Positions 9,661-19,680 of a stretch of DNA of 41,787 nt are shown piece after piece; positions within the stretch are counted from its first letter, which is position 1; each line of letters opens with the position of its first letter. This stretch comes from an uncultured Arenicellaceae bacterium (lineage in GTDB: Bacteria > Pseudomonadota > Gammaproteobacteria > Arenicellales > Arenicellaceae), in the NCBI GenBank assembly GCA_938002995.1, contig CALKZN010000048.1, forward strand, positions 1 to 41,787. Direction: 5' to 3'. The position numbers and the translations under genes were made by a program. The notes below the pieces were generated by a model. That model saw only the letters and a program-made list of their open reading frames with translations. It was not told the origin of the DNA and did no database searches.

Positions 9661-11424
9661 GTGAAGCAAGACTTACAACACATATTTGAACAAGCCATCG
9701 AGCAACTTAAAACCGAAGGCACTATTGCTGCTGATCAATCTGTTAAGTTGATTTTCGATCGTACAAAGCAAAAAGAGCATGGGGACTTTGCTACTAATGT
9801 TGCGTTGATGTTGGCTAAAGCGGCAAAAATGAATCCGCGTGAATTAGCGCAAAAAATTGTCGATGCATTGCCAGAATCTGCATTGATTCAAAAGGTAGAT
9901 ATAGCAGGTCCTGGCTTTATCAATATGTTTGTCGCTGATGATGCAAAATTTGCAGTTATCGATAGCGTTAAACAAGCAAGTGAAAACTACGGTATCGCTG
10001 GGAAAAATAGCAAAAATCACCGAATCCTATTGGAATTTGTTTCTGCTAATCCTACGGGGCCTTTACATGTAGGTCATGGTCGGGGAGCGGCATATGGCGA
10101 TGCACTTGGCCGTTTGTTAAAAGCGGCGGGATACGATGTTCAGAAAGAATATTATGTTAATGATGCCGGTCGTCAAATGGATATTTTGGCGACGTCAGTA
10201 TGGCTTCGTTATTTACAAGCAGCAGATGTTGGAATTAACTTTCCTGAAAATTGCTATCAAGGTGATTATGTTGCTGATATGGGTGCTGTTCAGTTCAAAA
10301 AGTTTGGTGATAAGCATGTTGTGACGATAACTGATATTGATGCGGTCACTGTTGATAAAGAACCTGATGCTGCTTTAGATGCAATCATTGCTTTGGCTAA
10401 ATCAACGCTAGGAGAAACTATTTATGAAGATTTCTTTCAACTAGCATTGCAAGAAATTTTGGATGATATTCGCACAGACCTTGCCGGCTTCAGCGTAGAT
10501 TATGATGAATGGTTTTCCGAACGTTCTCTTTTTCAAAGTATTGGATCTGCAGAGTCAAACATCAATCAAGTTGTTGAAGCAATCGACAAGCTTAAAGCCA
10601 CGGATTACCTTTACCAAGAAAAGGGCGCATGGTGGTTTAAATCAACTGAGTTTGGTGATGAAAAAGATCGTGTCGTTTTACGTGATAATGGTGCGCCGAC
10701 ATACTTTGCGTCTGATATAGCTTATCACTTGAATAAATTTAATCGTGGTTTTGATACCTGCATAGATATTTGGGGTGCAGACCATCATGGTTATGTGCCA
10801 AGAGTCAAAGCTGCTTTGCAGGCTTTGAACGAAGATCCTGAGCGCTTGAAGGTATTGCTAGTGCAATTCGCTATCTTGTATCGTAACGGTGAGAAAGTGC
10901 CAATGTCTACGCGAAGTGGAGAATTCGTTAAGTTAGCTGAATTACGAGAAGAAGTCGGCAACGATGCTGCGCGATTTTACTATGTGCAACGTAAGCCAGA
11001 ACAGCATATGGATTTTGATCTAGATTTGGCGAAATCGCAAAGTAATGACAACCCAGTTTACTATGTGCAATATGCGCATGCGCGGATTTGTCGTGTGTTT
11101 TCAACCGCTCAAGAGCGAGGTATTACTGTTGACGAAACTATTGACTATTCTCAGCTTACATCTGAAACAGAAGAGACATTACTAACTGCTTTGGCAAAGT
11201 TTCCGGAAGTTGTTCAAGCCGCAGCAAAGGCCTTTGAACCCCATCAAATCACCTATTATTTGCGTGATTTAGCCAATGCGTTACATAGCTATTACAACGC
11301 GTGTAAGTTTCTTGATAGTGAAGCTGAACTTCGCAATCAACGCATGGCATTATTAAGGGCAACACAACAAGTGTTGAACAATGGTTTGACTTTGATTGGC
11401 GTTAGCGCGCCACAAAAAATGTAA
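9661..11424 (+). CDS. argS: arginyl-tRNA synthetase (GTG start)
   Basis: LLEFVSANPTGPLHVGHGRGAAYGDALGRLL (class I HIGH-type motif), YFASDIAYHLNKF and C-terminal anticodon-binding domain. Confidence 0.97.
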   Translation: MKQDLQHIFEQAIEQLKTEGTIAADQSVKLIFDRTKQKEHGDFATNVALMLAKAAKMNPRELAQKIVDALPESALIQKVDIAGPGFINMFVADDAKFAVIDSVKQASENYGIAGKNSKNHRILLEFVSANPTGPLHVGHGRGAAYGDALGRLLKAAGYDVQKEYYVNDAGRQMDILATSVWLRYLQAADVGINFPENCYQGDYVADMGAVQFKKFGDKHVVTITDIDAVTVDKEPDAALDAIIALAKSTLGETIYEDFFQLALQEILDDIRTDLAGFSVDYDEWFSERSLFQSIGSAESNINQVVEAIDKLKATDYLYQEKGAWWFKSTEFGDEKDRVVLRDNGAPTYFASDIAYHLNKFNRGFDTCIDIWGADHHGYVPRVKAALQALNEDPERLKVLLVQFAILYRNGEKVPMSTRSGEFVKLAELREEVGNDAARFYYVQRKPEQHMDFDLDLAKSQSNDNPVYYVQYAHARICRVFSTAQERGITVDETIDYSQLTSETEETLLTALAKFPEVVQAAAKAFEPHQITYYLRDLANALHSYYNACKFLDSEAELRNQRMALLRATQQVLNNGLTLIGVSAPQKM

Positions 11425-11456
11425 GCATTGGCTCCTTAAGAGTAACGATACTGACG

Positions 11457-12038
11457 ATGGTTCAAGCACGACAAACCGCACGAAAAGCGCCAAAAAAAGC
11501 CAAGAAAAAAACTCGGAGTAGTTTGCCATGGGGTTTATTATTGATTGTTTTGGTCTCAGGAACTGTGATTGGCGCGATTGCTGCGGGTTACTTTTTTAAT
11601 TATGGTGACTTTGGGCATGGCTTGAAAAACTATCAATGGTCTAAGTCAAACAGTGATGATTTGGCCAATAAAAATAAACAAGCCGCGCCCGTTAGAACAG
11701 AGAAAAATTTTGAGTTTTATGATCTGTTAGAAGGGACGCGTGACCGAGTCTTGCCTGAAGATTTTTCGGTTGAGCAAACTGCACGTCAGCGTCAACAGTA
11801 TTTCTATGTCATGCAAATTGCGACTTTATCGAGTCGAGCGGCAGCAGATGCTTTACGAGCAAAACTAGCCTTGAAGGGTCATGAAACTAAAGTTGAAAAT
11901 AAAAACGGCAAGTTTCGTCTAAAAATGGGCCCATTTACCGATAGACGTAAACTTAAAAATGCCCGTAATAAAATTAAGAATGCAGGCTTCGGCTTAAACC
12001 CTATTGGCATTCAATATAAAAAGAAAAATGCTCAATAA
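11457..12038 (+). CDS. SPOR-domain cell division protein (FtsN-like)
   Basis: Basic N-terminus, one TM helix, C-terminal SPOR-like region FYVMQIATLSSRAAADALRAKLALKGHETKVENKNGKFRLKMGPFTDRRKLKNARNKIKNAGF; downstream of argS. Confidence 0.85.
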   Translation: MVQARQTARKAPKKAKKKTRSSLPWGLLLIVLVSGTVIGAIAAGYFFNYGDFGHGLKNYQWSKSNSDDLANKNKQAAPVRTEKNFEFYDLLEGTRDRVLPEDFSVEQTARQRQQYFYVMQIATLSSRAAADALRAKLALKGHETKVENKNGKFRLKMGPFTDRRKLKNARNKIKNAGFGLNPIGIQYKKKNAQ

Positions 12039-12050
12039 GTGAGCTTTTTT
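12024..12050 (+). terminator. Rho-independent terminator that includes the stop codon of the SPOR-domain gene
   Basis: aaaaatGCTCAataagTGAGCtttttt; the TAA stop (12036-12038) lies in the loop region. Confidence 0.65.
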
Positions 12051-12120
12051 CTAAATCATAGATTTTTATTGTTTGTTTTTTCAGTGTCACAGTAATAAAT
12101 TTTGTAGATTTTTGATCGAA

Positions 12121-13254
12121 TTAAGAGCGATCTTGAATAATTCGTAGCATTCTCCGCAATGGTTCTGCAGCTCCCCAAAGGAGTTGGTCACCACAAGTGA
12201 AAGCACTGATATATTGCTCGCCCATATTAAGTTTTCGAACTCTGCCGACTGGCACTGTTAATGTGCCAGTTACTGCTGCAGGAGTTAAATCTTGCATAGA
12301 TGCTTCTTTGTGATTCGGTACAAATTTTACCCAATCATTTGCTTCGCTGAGAAGTTTTTCAATCTCTTCAAGAGAGAGGTCTTCAGTTAACTTGATTGTC
12401 AATGCTTGACTGTGACAACGCATAGAACCAACACGAACACACAAACCATCGACTGGCACTTCTGGTATTAAGCTACTTTGGTCCGACTCATAAGAAACAC
12501 CACCTAAAATTTTATTAGTTTCGGCATTGGCTTTCCATTCTTCACGACTTTGGCCATTGTCCAGCTCTGAATCAATCCAAGGAATTAAACTGCCTGCTAA
12601 AGGTACTCCAAATTGATTAGCATCAAGGTTGGAAAATTCGTCACTGACTTTTTTGTCGATGTCTAAAATAGCAGATGCGGGATCCGATAATTCGTCGGCA
12701 ACACACTGGTTTAAGTCGCCCATTTGAGTTAGGAGTTCACGCATGTGGCGAGCGCCGCCACCTGAAGCCGCTTGGTATGTCATGGCTGAAATCCACTCGA
12801 CTTTGCCAGCATTTAATAAGCCACCAATTGCCATCAACATCAAACTGACAGTACAGTTGCCACCAATAAAACTTTTGATGCCGTTGTCTAAGCCTTTTGT
12901 GATGACATTACTATTGACGGGGTCTAGTACGATTAATGCATCATCATTCATACGCAAGCTTGATGCCGCATCAATCCAATAACCGTCCCAGTCGTTATCT
13001 CGCAATGGTTGAAATACGGCTTTGGTGTAATCACCACCTTGGCAAGAAATAATGACGTCCATATTGGCCAGTTCGCCAATATCATTGGCATCCTTTAAGG
13101 CAGGAATATCTTTGCCAATATCTGGGCCGGTTCCACCTACATTGGATGTGGTGAAAAAGATCGGCTCAATATTTGCAAAGTCATTTTCTTCAATCATTCG
13201 ACCCATTAAGACCGAACCTACCATTCCTCGCCAACCGACAAAACCTACACGCAT
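12121..13254 (-). CDS. asd: aspartate-semialdehyde dehydrogenase
   Basis: [38 protein letters not shown] (catalytic Cys) and [16 protein letters not shown]: gammaproteobacterial Asd. Confidence 0.97.
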   Translation of the reverse strand: MRVGFVGWRGMVGSVLMGRMIEENDFANIEPIFFTTSNVGGTGPDIGKDIPALKDANDIGELANMDVIISCQGGDYTKAVFQPLRDNDWDGYWIDAASSLRMNDDALIVLDPVNSNVITKGLDNGIKSFIGGNCTVSLMLMAIGGLLNAGKVEWISAMTYQAASGGGARHMRELLTQMGDLNQCVADELSDPASAILDIDKKVSDEFSNLDANQFGVPLAGSLIPWIDSELDNGQSREEWKANAETNKILGGVSYESDQSSLIPEVPVDGLCVRVGSMRCHSQALTIKLTEDLSLEEIEKLLSEANDWVKFVPNHKEASMQDLTPAAVTGTLTVPVGRVRKLNMGEQYISAFTCGDQLLWGAAEPLRRMLRIIQDRS

Positions 13255-13504
13255 TTTTCTACCTATTTTAAATTCAGCAAACTGTATTAATTTTTTAAAA
13301 GTAAAACTCTTATGAGTTAAACGCGGATTATAACTATTCCATTGAGAAATGGTGTGTTTAGATGCATTTTAAGCATAAATTTAACTCTGATTTCACTATG
13401 AAAGGTACAATGAAGCGGCAAATAGCGCTTTTTCAATTAGAAATATTTCTTTATAGTATTTGTCCATTAGATTTTAAAAGCCTTATTCACCTTAAAATAA
13501 AAAA

Positions 13505-13870
13505 ATGAAGCCAGGAAAAACCGGTATCAAACGTATCTTTGCAGCAGCAGGCTATTCGCTTCAAGGTGTTTTATATGCATGGAAAAATGAAGCCGCTTTT
13601 CGTCAAGAATGTTGTTTAGCTATTGTATTGATTCCTTTGGCTTTCTTTGTTGGCGGAAATGTTACACAAATCATTTTGTTGATTTTGCCAGTCTTCCTAG
13701 TGTTAATCATTGAGTTGATCAATTCTGCAATTGAAGCGGTGGTTGATCGTTTTGGTGATGAGGTGCATATCTTGTCTGGAGCAGCGAAAGATATTGGTTC
13801 TGCTGCGGTTTTTATTTGTTTAATATTATTAGTTATTATTTGGGCTATGGTTATGTTTGAGCGTTATTAA
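13505..13870 (+). CDS. dgkA: diacylglycerol kinase
   Basis: 121 aa, three TM segments, motif ELINSAIEAVVDRFGDEVHILSGAAKDIGSAAVF. Confidence 0.95.
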   Translation: MKPGKTGIKRIFAAAGYSLQGVLYAWKNEAAFRQECCLAIVLIPLAFFVGGNVTQIILLILPVFLVLIIELINSAIEAVVDRFGDEVHILSGAAKDIGSAAVFICLILLVIIWAMVMFERY

Positions 13871-13941
13871 GCAATAATTTCCCTTACATTCTGTTTAGCA
13901 TCTCTTTTAGTCAGAAATGGCTCTGTTATTCTCATTATCCT

Positions 13942-14856
13942 ATGGTTTATGATCCCCAGAAATTAGTTGTCGCGATATCTTCGCGTGCATTGTTTGACCT
14001 TGAAGACAGCCATCGCGTTTATACAGAAAATGGCGTTGAGGCTTATTGTAAGTATCAAATAAAACACGAAAACGAAATGCTCAAACCTGGCGTAGCGTTC
14101 CCTTTGGTGCAAAAATTATTGAATTTGAATACGCTAGGTGAGAAACGCGAACGTGTTGAAGTTATTTTGTTATCACGTAATAGTGCTGACACAGGCCTAA
14201 GAGTTTTTAACTCTATACAAAAACATCAATTACCAATCACTCGTGCAGCCTTCACTAGTGGAGAGAGTCCATTTGAGTATGTTGAACCTTTTGGAGCAGA
14301 TTTATTCTTATCTAGTGACCCTAACGACGTAGCGGTAACTTTAGAAAATGGCTTTGCTGCAGCAACGATTTTGCCTTCAAATACTGCAGAACAAGCAAAA
14401 AAATCGTCTAAACATTTACAGCTAAAAATTGCCTTCGACGGTGATGCAGTATTGTTTTCAGATGAAGCGGAACGTGTTTTCAAACAAGAGGGTTTGGATG
14501 CGTTCACTGAATCAGAATCGCGTGCAGCAAATGACCCTCTTCGCGGCGGACCATTCAAAAATTTGCTGGCTGCATTACAAATGCTGCAAAATGAATTTGA
14601 CTCCAAAGAATCACCTATTCGTACAGCTTTGGTCACGGCGCGAGCAGCACCTGCCCATGAACGAGTGATTCGTACCCTCAGAGAATGGAATATTCGAATA
14701 GACGAAGCTTTATTTTTAGGTGGTATGAACAAAGGTGAATTTTTACGTAAATTTGGTGCTGATATTTTCTTCGATGATCAGCAAGGACATTGTGAATCAG
14801 CTAGACAACATGTGCCAACAGGACATGTCCCGCATGGCATAGCAAACGAAGGATAA
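13942..14856 (+). CDS. 5'-nucleotidase (cytosolic IA-type family)
   Basis: LVVAISSRALFDLEDSHRVYTENG, KIAFDGDAVLFSDEAERVF and GGMNKGEFLRKFGADIFFDDQQGH. Confidence 0.85.
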   Translation: MVYDPQKLVVAISSRALFDLEDSHRVYTENGVEAYCKYQIKHENEMLKPGVAFPLVQKLLNLNTLGEKRERVEVILLSRNSADTGLRVFNSIQKHQLPITRAAFTSGESPFEYVEPFGADLFLSSDPNDVAVTLENGFAAATILPSNTAEQAKKSSKHLQLKIAFDGDAVLFSDEAERVFKQEGLDAFTESESRAANDPLRGGPFKNLLAALQMLQNEFDSKESPIRTALVTARAAPAHERVIRTLREWNIRIDEALFLGGMNKGEFLRKFGADIFFDDQQGHCESARQHVPTGHVPHGIANEG

Positions 14857-16230
14857 ATGGGTAACAAAATAATGCTTAAACAAAAGTTTAATATTCGATT
14901 ATTGCTATTGGCGTTATCGCTTAGTTTTTATCAGACTGCCAATGCTGGATTACCCTTTTCTGTAGGAGGGCAAGAGTTGCCTTCATTAGCTCCGATGCTG
15001 GAAAATACCACACCAGCAGTTGTGAATATTTCCACAGTAACTAATGTTCGGGTTCGTCAATACAACCCTTTATTTGATGATCCGTTTTTTCGTCAATTTT
15101 TTGATGCTCCGCAACCTAGTCAACGTGAACGTTTTCGCAAACGCCAAGGTCTAGGCTCTGGGGTTATATTTGATGCAAAAAATGGTCTTATTGTTACTAA
15201 TACGCATGTCATTGATGGTGTTGATGAAATCAATATCAACTTGAAAGATGGTAGAGAATTTAAAGCCACACTTGTAGGTCAGGATAAAGAAACAGATATC
15301 GCTATTATTCGTGTGGTAGCAGAAAATCTCACGGAAATTAAACTAGGAAATTCTGATGATTTGCGTGTAGGAGATTTTGTAGTTGCTATCGGTAACCCTT
15401 TTGGTTTAAGACAAACAGTGACTTCAGGTATTGTCAGTGGTCTTGGCCGCAGCGGTTTAGGCATTGAAGGTTATGAAGATTTTGTGCAAACCGACGCTTC
15501 GATAAACCCTGGCAACTCTGGTGGTGCCTTAGTGAACTTGCGTGGTGAACTGATAGGTATCAACACTGCAATCATAGCTCCATCGGGTGGTAGCGTCGGC
15601 ATCAACTTTGCTATTCCTATCAATATGGTTATGCAATTGAAACCGCAATTGGTCAAATATGGTGAGGTTAAGCGTGGACACTTAGGCATAGAAGTTCAAG
15701 ATCTAAATCCAGCATTGGCAGAAGCATTAAGTATCGATGTAGTCAAAGGTGCGTTGATTTCTAGTGTTCAAGAAGGATCTGTAGCAGCCAAAGCGGGTTT
15801 GCGTAGCGGTGATGTTGTCGTCAGAGCAAATCAAAAAAATATAGAAAATGCCAGTGATTTGCGCAACATCTATGGACTCACTCGTGTTGGCGAATCGATC
15901 ACTATGGAAGTCGTCAGAGGCACCGAAATTTTAACGATAGTGACTAGACTCACCGATGAACTTGCAGCAAAAGTAGGTGATGATTTGCATCCGCGTTTGC
16001 AAGGAGCAACATTTAGCGACATATCCACTGGTGAAGGTGTACTGGTCTCGAATTTGGAAATCGGTAGCTTGGCGCATTCCACTGGTTTACAGCAAGGTGA
16101 TATTATTCAGGCTGCCAATCGTAAACGAGTGAATAATTTAGAGACGTTCCGTTCAGCAGTGGAGCTGGGGAATAGTTTAATGCTGAATATCCGTCGTGGT
16201 TCGAATAATTTACTGATTCTTTTGCAGTAG
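14857..16230 (+). CDS. degQ: periplasmic Do-family serine endoprotease (DegQ/DegP-like), trypsin domain plus two PDZ domains
   Basis: Signal peptide; catalytic triad contexts TNTHVIDG, DIAIIRV, DASINPGNSGGALVN; two PDZ-like regions. Confidence 0.92.
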   Translation: MGNKIMLKQKFNIRLLLLALSLSFYQTANAGLPFSVGGQELPSLAPMLENTTPAVVNISTVTNVRVRQYNPLFDDPFFRQFFDAPQPSQRERFRKRQGLGSGVIFDAKNGLIVTNTHVIDGVDEININLKDGREFKATLVGQDKETDIAIIRVVAENLTEIKLGNSDDLRVGDFVVAIGNPFGLRQTVTSGIVSGLGRSGLGIEGYEDFVQTDASINPGNSGGALVNLRGELIGINTAIIAPSGGSVGINFAIPINMVMQLKPQLVKYGEVKRGHLGIEVQDLNPALAEALSIDVVKGALISSVQEGSVAAKAGLRSGDVVVRANQKNIENASDLRNIYGLTRVGESITMEVVRGTEILTIVTRLTDELAAKVGDDLHPRLQGATFSDISTGEGVLVSNLEIGSLAHSTGLQQGDIIQAANRKRVNNLETFRSAVELGNSLMLNIRRGSNNLLILLQ

Positions 16231-16390
16231 TTTTATGTTTTTTCTGCAAGTAGCACGCAGTGGTTTTCTAGCATATTAATTATTAATACTGAGTCTAAGT
16301 TGTTGACTCAGAGCAGATACGATAGAGTTCGTTTATTGCTGAATGTATTGTTCTTAAACAACTAAACCATATCTATAAACATAAAACGCT

Positions 16391-17071
16391 ATGAAAGATA
16401 TCCTAATTGCGCCATCTATCCTTTCTGCTAATTTCGCCAAGCTTGGTGAAGAGGTAGATAACGTTCTAGCTGCAGGTGCTGACATTGTTCATTTTGATGT
16501 CATGGACAACCATTTTGTGCCAAATCTCACCATTGGGCCGATGATCTGTAAAGCTTTGCGTGATCATGGCGTTACCGCACCTATTGATGTGCATTTGATG
16601 GTAGAGCCTGTTGATCAAATCATTCCACAATTTGCTGATGCAGGGGCAGATTTCATCACCTTCCATCCGGAAGCTTCACGACATGTTGATCGCAGTTTAC
16701 AATTGATTAAAGATAAAGGTTGCAAGGCCGGCTTAGTATTGAACCCTGCAACGCCATTGACTGAACTAGAGTGGGTTATGGATAAGCTTGATATGATTTT
16801 GCTCATGTCAGTGAATCCAGGTTTCGGTGGTCAGTCATTCATCCCATATGTCAAAGAGAAAATTGTCGCTGCGCGTGAACTGATTGATAACAGTGGTTTG
16901 AATATTCGTCTAGAAGTGGATGGTGGTGTCAAGGCTGATAATATTGGTGAGCTCGCAGCTTTAGGTGCTGATACCTTTGTAGCTGGTTCAGCGATTTTTA
17001 ACACAGATGACTACAAAACTGTGATCGACAGCATGCGTCAAAATATCAAGGAAAAAAGAAAGTCTAAGTAG
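16391..17071 (+). CDS. rpe: ribulose-phosphate 3-epimerase
   Basis: [48 protein letters not shown] and [28 protein letters not shown]. Confidence 0.97.
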   Translation: MKDILIAPSILSANFAKLGEEVDNVLAAGADIVHFDVMDNHFVPNLTIGPMICKALRDHGVTAPIDVHLMVEPVDQIIPQFADAGADFITFHPEASRHVDRSLQLIKDKGCKAGLVLNPATPLTELEWVMDKLDMILLMSVNPGFGGQSFIPYVKEKIVAARELIDNSGLNIRLEVDGGVKADNIGELAALGADTFVAGSAIFNTDDYKTVIDSMRQNIKEKRKSK

Positions 17072-17101
17072 ATAACTTCTTATGTAGATAGCATAGAGTT
17101 T

Positions 17102-17145
17102 CACAAAAAAAGCCATACGATTAACTTTCGTGTGGCTTTTTTGTG
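17102..17145. terminator. Bidirectional hairpin terminator between convergent rpe and the adhesin gene
   Basis: cacaaaaaaAGCCATACGAttaactTTCGTGTGGCTttttttgtg: extended stem with A-tract/T-tract on both sides. Confidence 0.85.
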
Positions 17146-17171
17146 AATAAATAGTGAGTGAATAAAGTATC

Positions 17172-19559
17172 TTAAGGGCAGGTCGCTTGAGTAATTTGTG
17201 TATTTCCACTTTGAGTGACGCTACTGGTACCTGAAATGTTCACATGAGTGCCACCAGCTACTACACAAATTGTGTTGTTATTGATGTCAATTGATCCTGC
17301 TCCAGTGTTGTTGTTTTGAACACCAAAGGCGCTAGTTTGATTGGTGTTTAAAGTGTTATTAGAAATAGTAACTTGGCTTTCAGTGTTGCGATTATTGACT
17401 GCATGAGACCCTCCAGTTCCCAATGTCGTTATAGTGTTTCCTGTAATCGTGACATTCTCTCTTGTTCTACTATTATCAATCCCTTCTGAATTAATACCAT
17501 CAGTCATAATGGTGTTATTTGTAATAGCAATAGCACCCGTGTTTCTTTGATTGAAAATGCCTGTTGAACCATCGCCACTAGTCGTGATTGTATTGTTACT
17601 AATATTAATTAGTCCTGTGGATTCACGATTTTGTATTCCTTCCGCAAGCAGACCATTGGTAGTGATAGTGTTATTGTTGACGGTGACTAAACCATTAGTT
17701 CGAAGGTTGAACACGGCTCGACCATTTCGACCAGTAGAAGTGAATGTATTATTACTAAACGTAATAGAGCCATTAGTGTCTCTATTACGGACGCCATCTG
17801 AACTGAGCCCAGCGGTTGATAATATTGAGTTTGTGATGCTGACATTGCCAGTAGTGGCATCGTTAAAAACAGCATTAGAAGTTACTGCTTGCCCTGTTGG
17901 TGCTACTCCAGTCGTAATTAGTGTGGAGTTTGTAATGTTGATATTACCAGTAGTATTGTTGTTACGAATGGCATTAGAGTTACGTGCACTAGTGGATATT
18001 TGGCTATTAATAATGTCTACTGTGCCAGTATTATTGTTGTTTTGGATGCCATTTCGATTGCTTGAATTACGCGCCTGAATATTAAGCCGATTAATGGTGT
18101 TCCCACCCAATGCAGTATTTATCACGCCAGTGTTTGTAGCTTGTGCCGAGTTAGTGATTATTGGTCGGTTTTGAGTAGTGAAACCTGCTGAACCGCCAAC
18201 GCCAGCAATAGTTGATGTAATAGTTTGTCCTGATTTTAAAGTAACACCAGTTGTTTCATTGTACGTGCCGCCACCGCCACCTAAGTCGCATACGCCACCA
18301 CCAAATTCACAGACAAAAACAGTTGTATTTGTAGGCGCAGCGGCTACTGCGTCGGCAACTGTTCTATAAGGGTTTTCAACAGTACCAGTTTGAGTGCCAG
18401 TATTATCATCATCGACAAAGAAAAGGTTTTCTGCCAATGTTTCTGTTCCTGTTGATGAGTTAGTAACGGTTTCTGTTGCAGTTTTTGTGTTGCTGCTTTC
18501 TGCTACTGTTTGCGAGCGTAGGCTTTCGTTCTCTTGTGGATCACTGATTTGTGTGTGAATACGAACATCACGGATGACCATTTCGTGGTGGAGACGATCT
18601 TCTAAACTGCGGTTGGGATTGCCAAATAGATTTTTAAGCACATTTTTCCACGTATTTTTACCGGTCAGAGGTACTTCTAACCGGGCACCAACGAAATAGT
18701 CATTGCCTGGTTCGCTTTGATCGAAGCTGTTTTCATATAATTCAAAATCAAAGGATAAATATTGTCCTGAACGAATTTCTAAGCGGGCCTTTGCGCCACT
18801 GATGTCATCGCCCTCAAAAGGATTTTCGTAAGAATAGTAACCACCAAAAAGACGTATTTCTGGGCCTTTTTTGAATGGTAGTTTAAAACCAACTTCGGCA
18901 TCCCATCCATCAAGTGCGCCTTCAAATTGTTCGAAAGTGCGATTGGTAGTAGTTCTTCTTGTAGTAGTGGTTCTGTTTGTAATTGTTGTAGTGGAAATAT
19001 CCGTTTGTACGTTTTGACTGACACTATTGCCTGCAGCAGTGGGTGTCTCAATACCGAATCGATTAACGCTAGTGGTGGAGCTTCGGTTTGTGCTGACGCT
19101 GCGATTGATTTGTGTTTCAGTAGTAGCAAAACTATTGGCGAGCTCTACTTCATCTTGAGCTTCATAGGCGTTGATGCGAGCGTCGAATTTATTGCCTAAC
19201 CATTCTAGGCCTGTGCCAAATTGCTTATAACGAAAACCCAAATTACTTTCACGTGAATCGAAATAGAGATTAGCGCCTAAAATGCCACGATTATCAAATA
19301 AATGACGAAAACCAATACCAAGATTAAACTGGTTATTTCCTTCGTCAGCTAACAAAAAACGCGGGTTAAAAAATAAGTGGTTGTTATCTTGCCTCCAAAG
19401 AGGGACGATAAAATCGACAAAACCTTCGACTTGGGAATTACCTGCACGGAACCCTAAATTTGCTGTCGTGTTGTAGCCATTATCTGTATCGTTATGAGTC
19501 AGTCCAATACTTGAAGATAATGCTATGCTGAGAGCAGTTAGTACTGCTTTTAATCCCAT
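17172..19559 (-). CDS. inverse-autotransporter-like outer-membrane protein with C-terminal beta-helix repeat passenger
   Basis: Start at Met 19559 (MGLKAVLTALSIALSSSIGLTHND, a signal peptide, with an AGGA ribosome-binding sequence upstream) is preferred over the listed 19679. Barrel-like region GFRAGNSQVEGFVDFIVPLWRQDNNHLFFNPRFLLADEGNNQFNLGIGFRHLFDNRGILGANLYFDSRES, then FFVDDDNTGTQTGTVENPYRTVADAV and Asn/Thr-rich repeats. Confidence 0.8.
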   Translation of the reverse strand: MGLKAVLTALSIALSSSIGLTHNDTDNGYNTTANLGFRAGNSQVEGFVDFIVPLWRQDNNHLFFNPRFLLADEGNNQFNLGIGFRHLFDNRGILGANLYFDSRESNLGFRYKQFGTGLEWLGNKFDARINAYEAQDEVELANSFATTETQINRSVSTNRSSTTSVNRFGIETPTAAGNSVSQNVQTDISTTTITNRTTTTRRTTTNRTFEQFEGALDGWDAEVGFKLPFKKGPEIRLFGGYYSYENPFEGDDISGAKARLEIRSGQYLSFDFELYENSFDQSEPGNDYFVGARLEVPLTGKNTWKNVLKNLFGNPNRSLEDRLHHEMVIRDVRIHTQISDPQENESLRSQTVAESSNTKTATETVTNSSTGTETLAENLFFVDDDNTGTQTGTVENPYRTVADAVAAAPTNTTVFVCEFGGGVCDLGGGGGTYNETTGVTLKSGQTITSTIAGVGGSAGFTTQNRPIITNSAQATNTGVINTALGGNTINRLNIQARNSSNRNGIQNNNNTGTVDIINSQISTSARNSNAIRNNNTTGNINITNSTLITTGVAPTGQAVTSNAVFNDATTGNVSITNSILSTAGLSSDGVRNRDTNGSITFSNNTFTSTGRNGRAVFNLRTNGLVTVNNNTITTNGLLAEGIQNRESTGLINISNNTITTSGDGSTGIFNQRNTGAIAITNNTIMTDGINSEGIDNSRTRENVTITGNTITTLGTGGSHAVNNRNTESQVTISNNTLNTNQTSAFGVQNNNTGAGSIDINNNTICVVAGGTHVNISGTSSVTQSGNTQITQATCP
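17289..18089 (-). repeat. About ten tandem ~26-aa (78-bp) beta-helix repeat units within the adhesin passenger
   Basis: Units such as VSITNSILSTAGLSSDGVRNRDTNGS, ITFSNNTFTSTGRNGRAVFNLRTNGL, VTVNNNTITTNGLLAEGIQNRESTGL, INISNNTITTSGDGSTGIFNQRNTGA, IAITNNTIMTDGINSEGIDNSRTREN (26 aa each). Confidence 0.88.
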
Positions 19560-19640
19560 GATGGTTATTCCTAAAGCAATTATTACTACGATAACAAAAA
19601 TTAAATGCACAAAACCAACATTAACTGTTAGCAAGTGTTG

Positions 19641-19680
19641 AATATCATTATACATCGATATAATGCACTCAAATATCATT
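19641..19680. promoter_or_regulatory. Palindrome flanked by direct repeats, possible operator between the divergent adhesin and gph genes
   Basis: Inverted repeat CATTATA-CATCGA-TATAATG (19646-19665) plus AATATCATT direct repeats at 19641-19649 and 19672-19680. Confidence 0.4.

Noticed and set aside
14226-14732. 168-aa minus-strand ORF antisense to the 5'-nucleotidase
   Set aside because: Shadow ORF within a clear conserved CDS.
17551-18078. 175-aa plus-strand ORF antisense to the adhesin repeats
   Set aside because: Periodic composition (VxxVxVLLLxxxxPV...) simply mirrors the 78-bp repeats on the opposite strand; no RBS or family resemblance.
17289-18089. Possible CRISPR array from regular spacing
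   Set aside because: The period is a coding 26-aa repeat with degenerate sequence and no conserved repeat/unique spacer structure; no cas genes nearby.
19560-19679. N-terminal extension of the adhesin ORF (MIFECIISMYNDIQHLL...)
   Set aside because: Met at 19559 has a good RBS and starts a proper signal peptide; the extension runs through the putative operator region.
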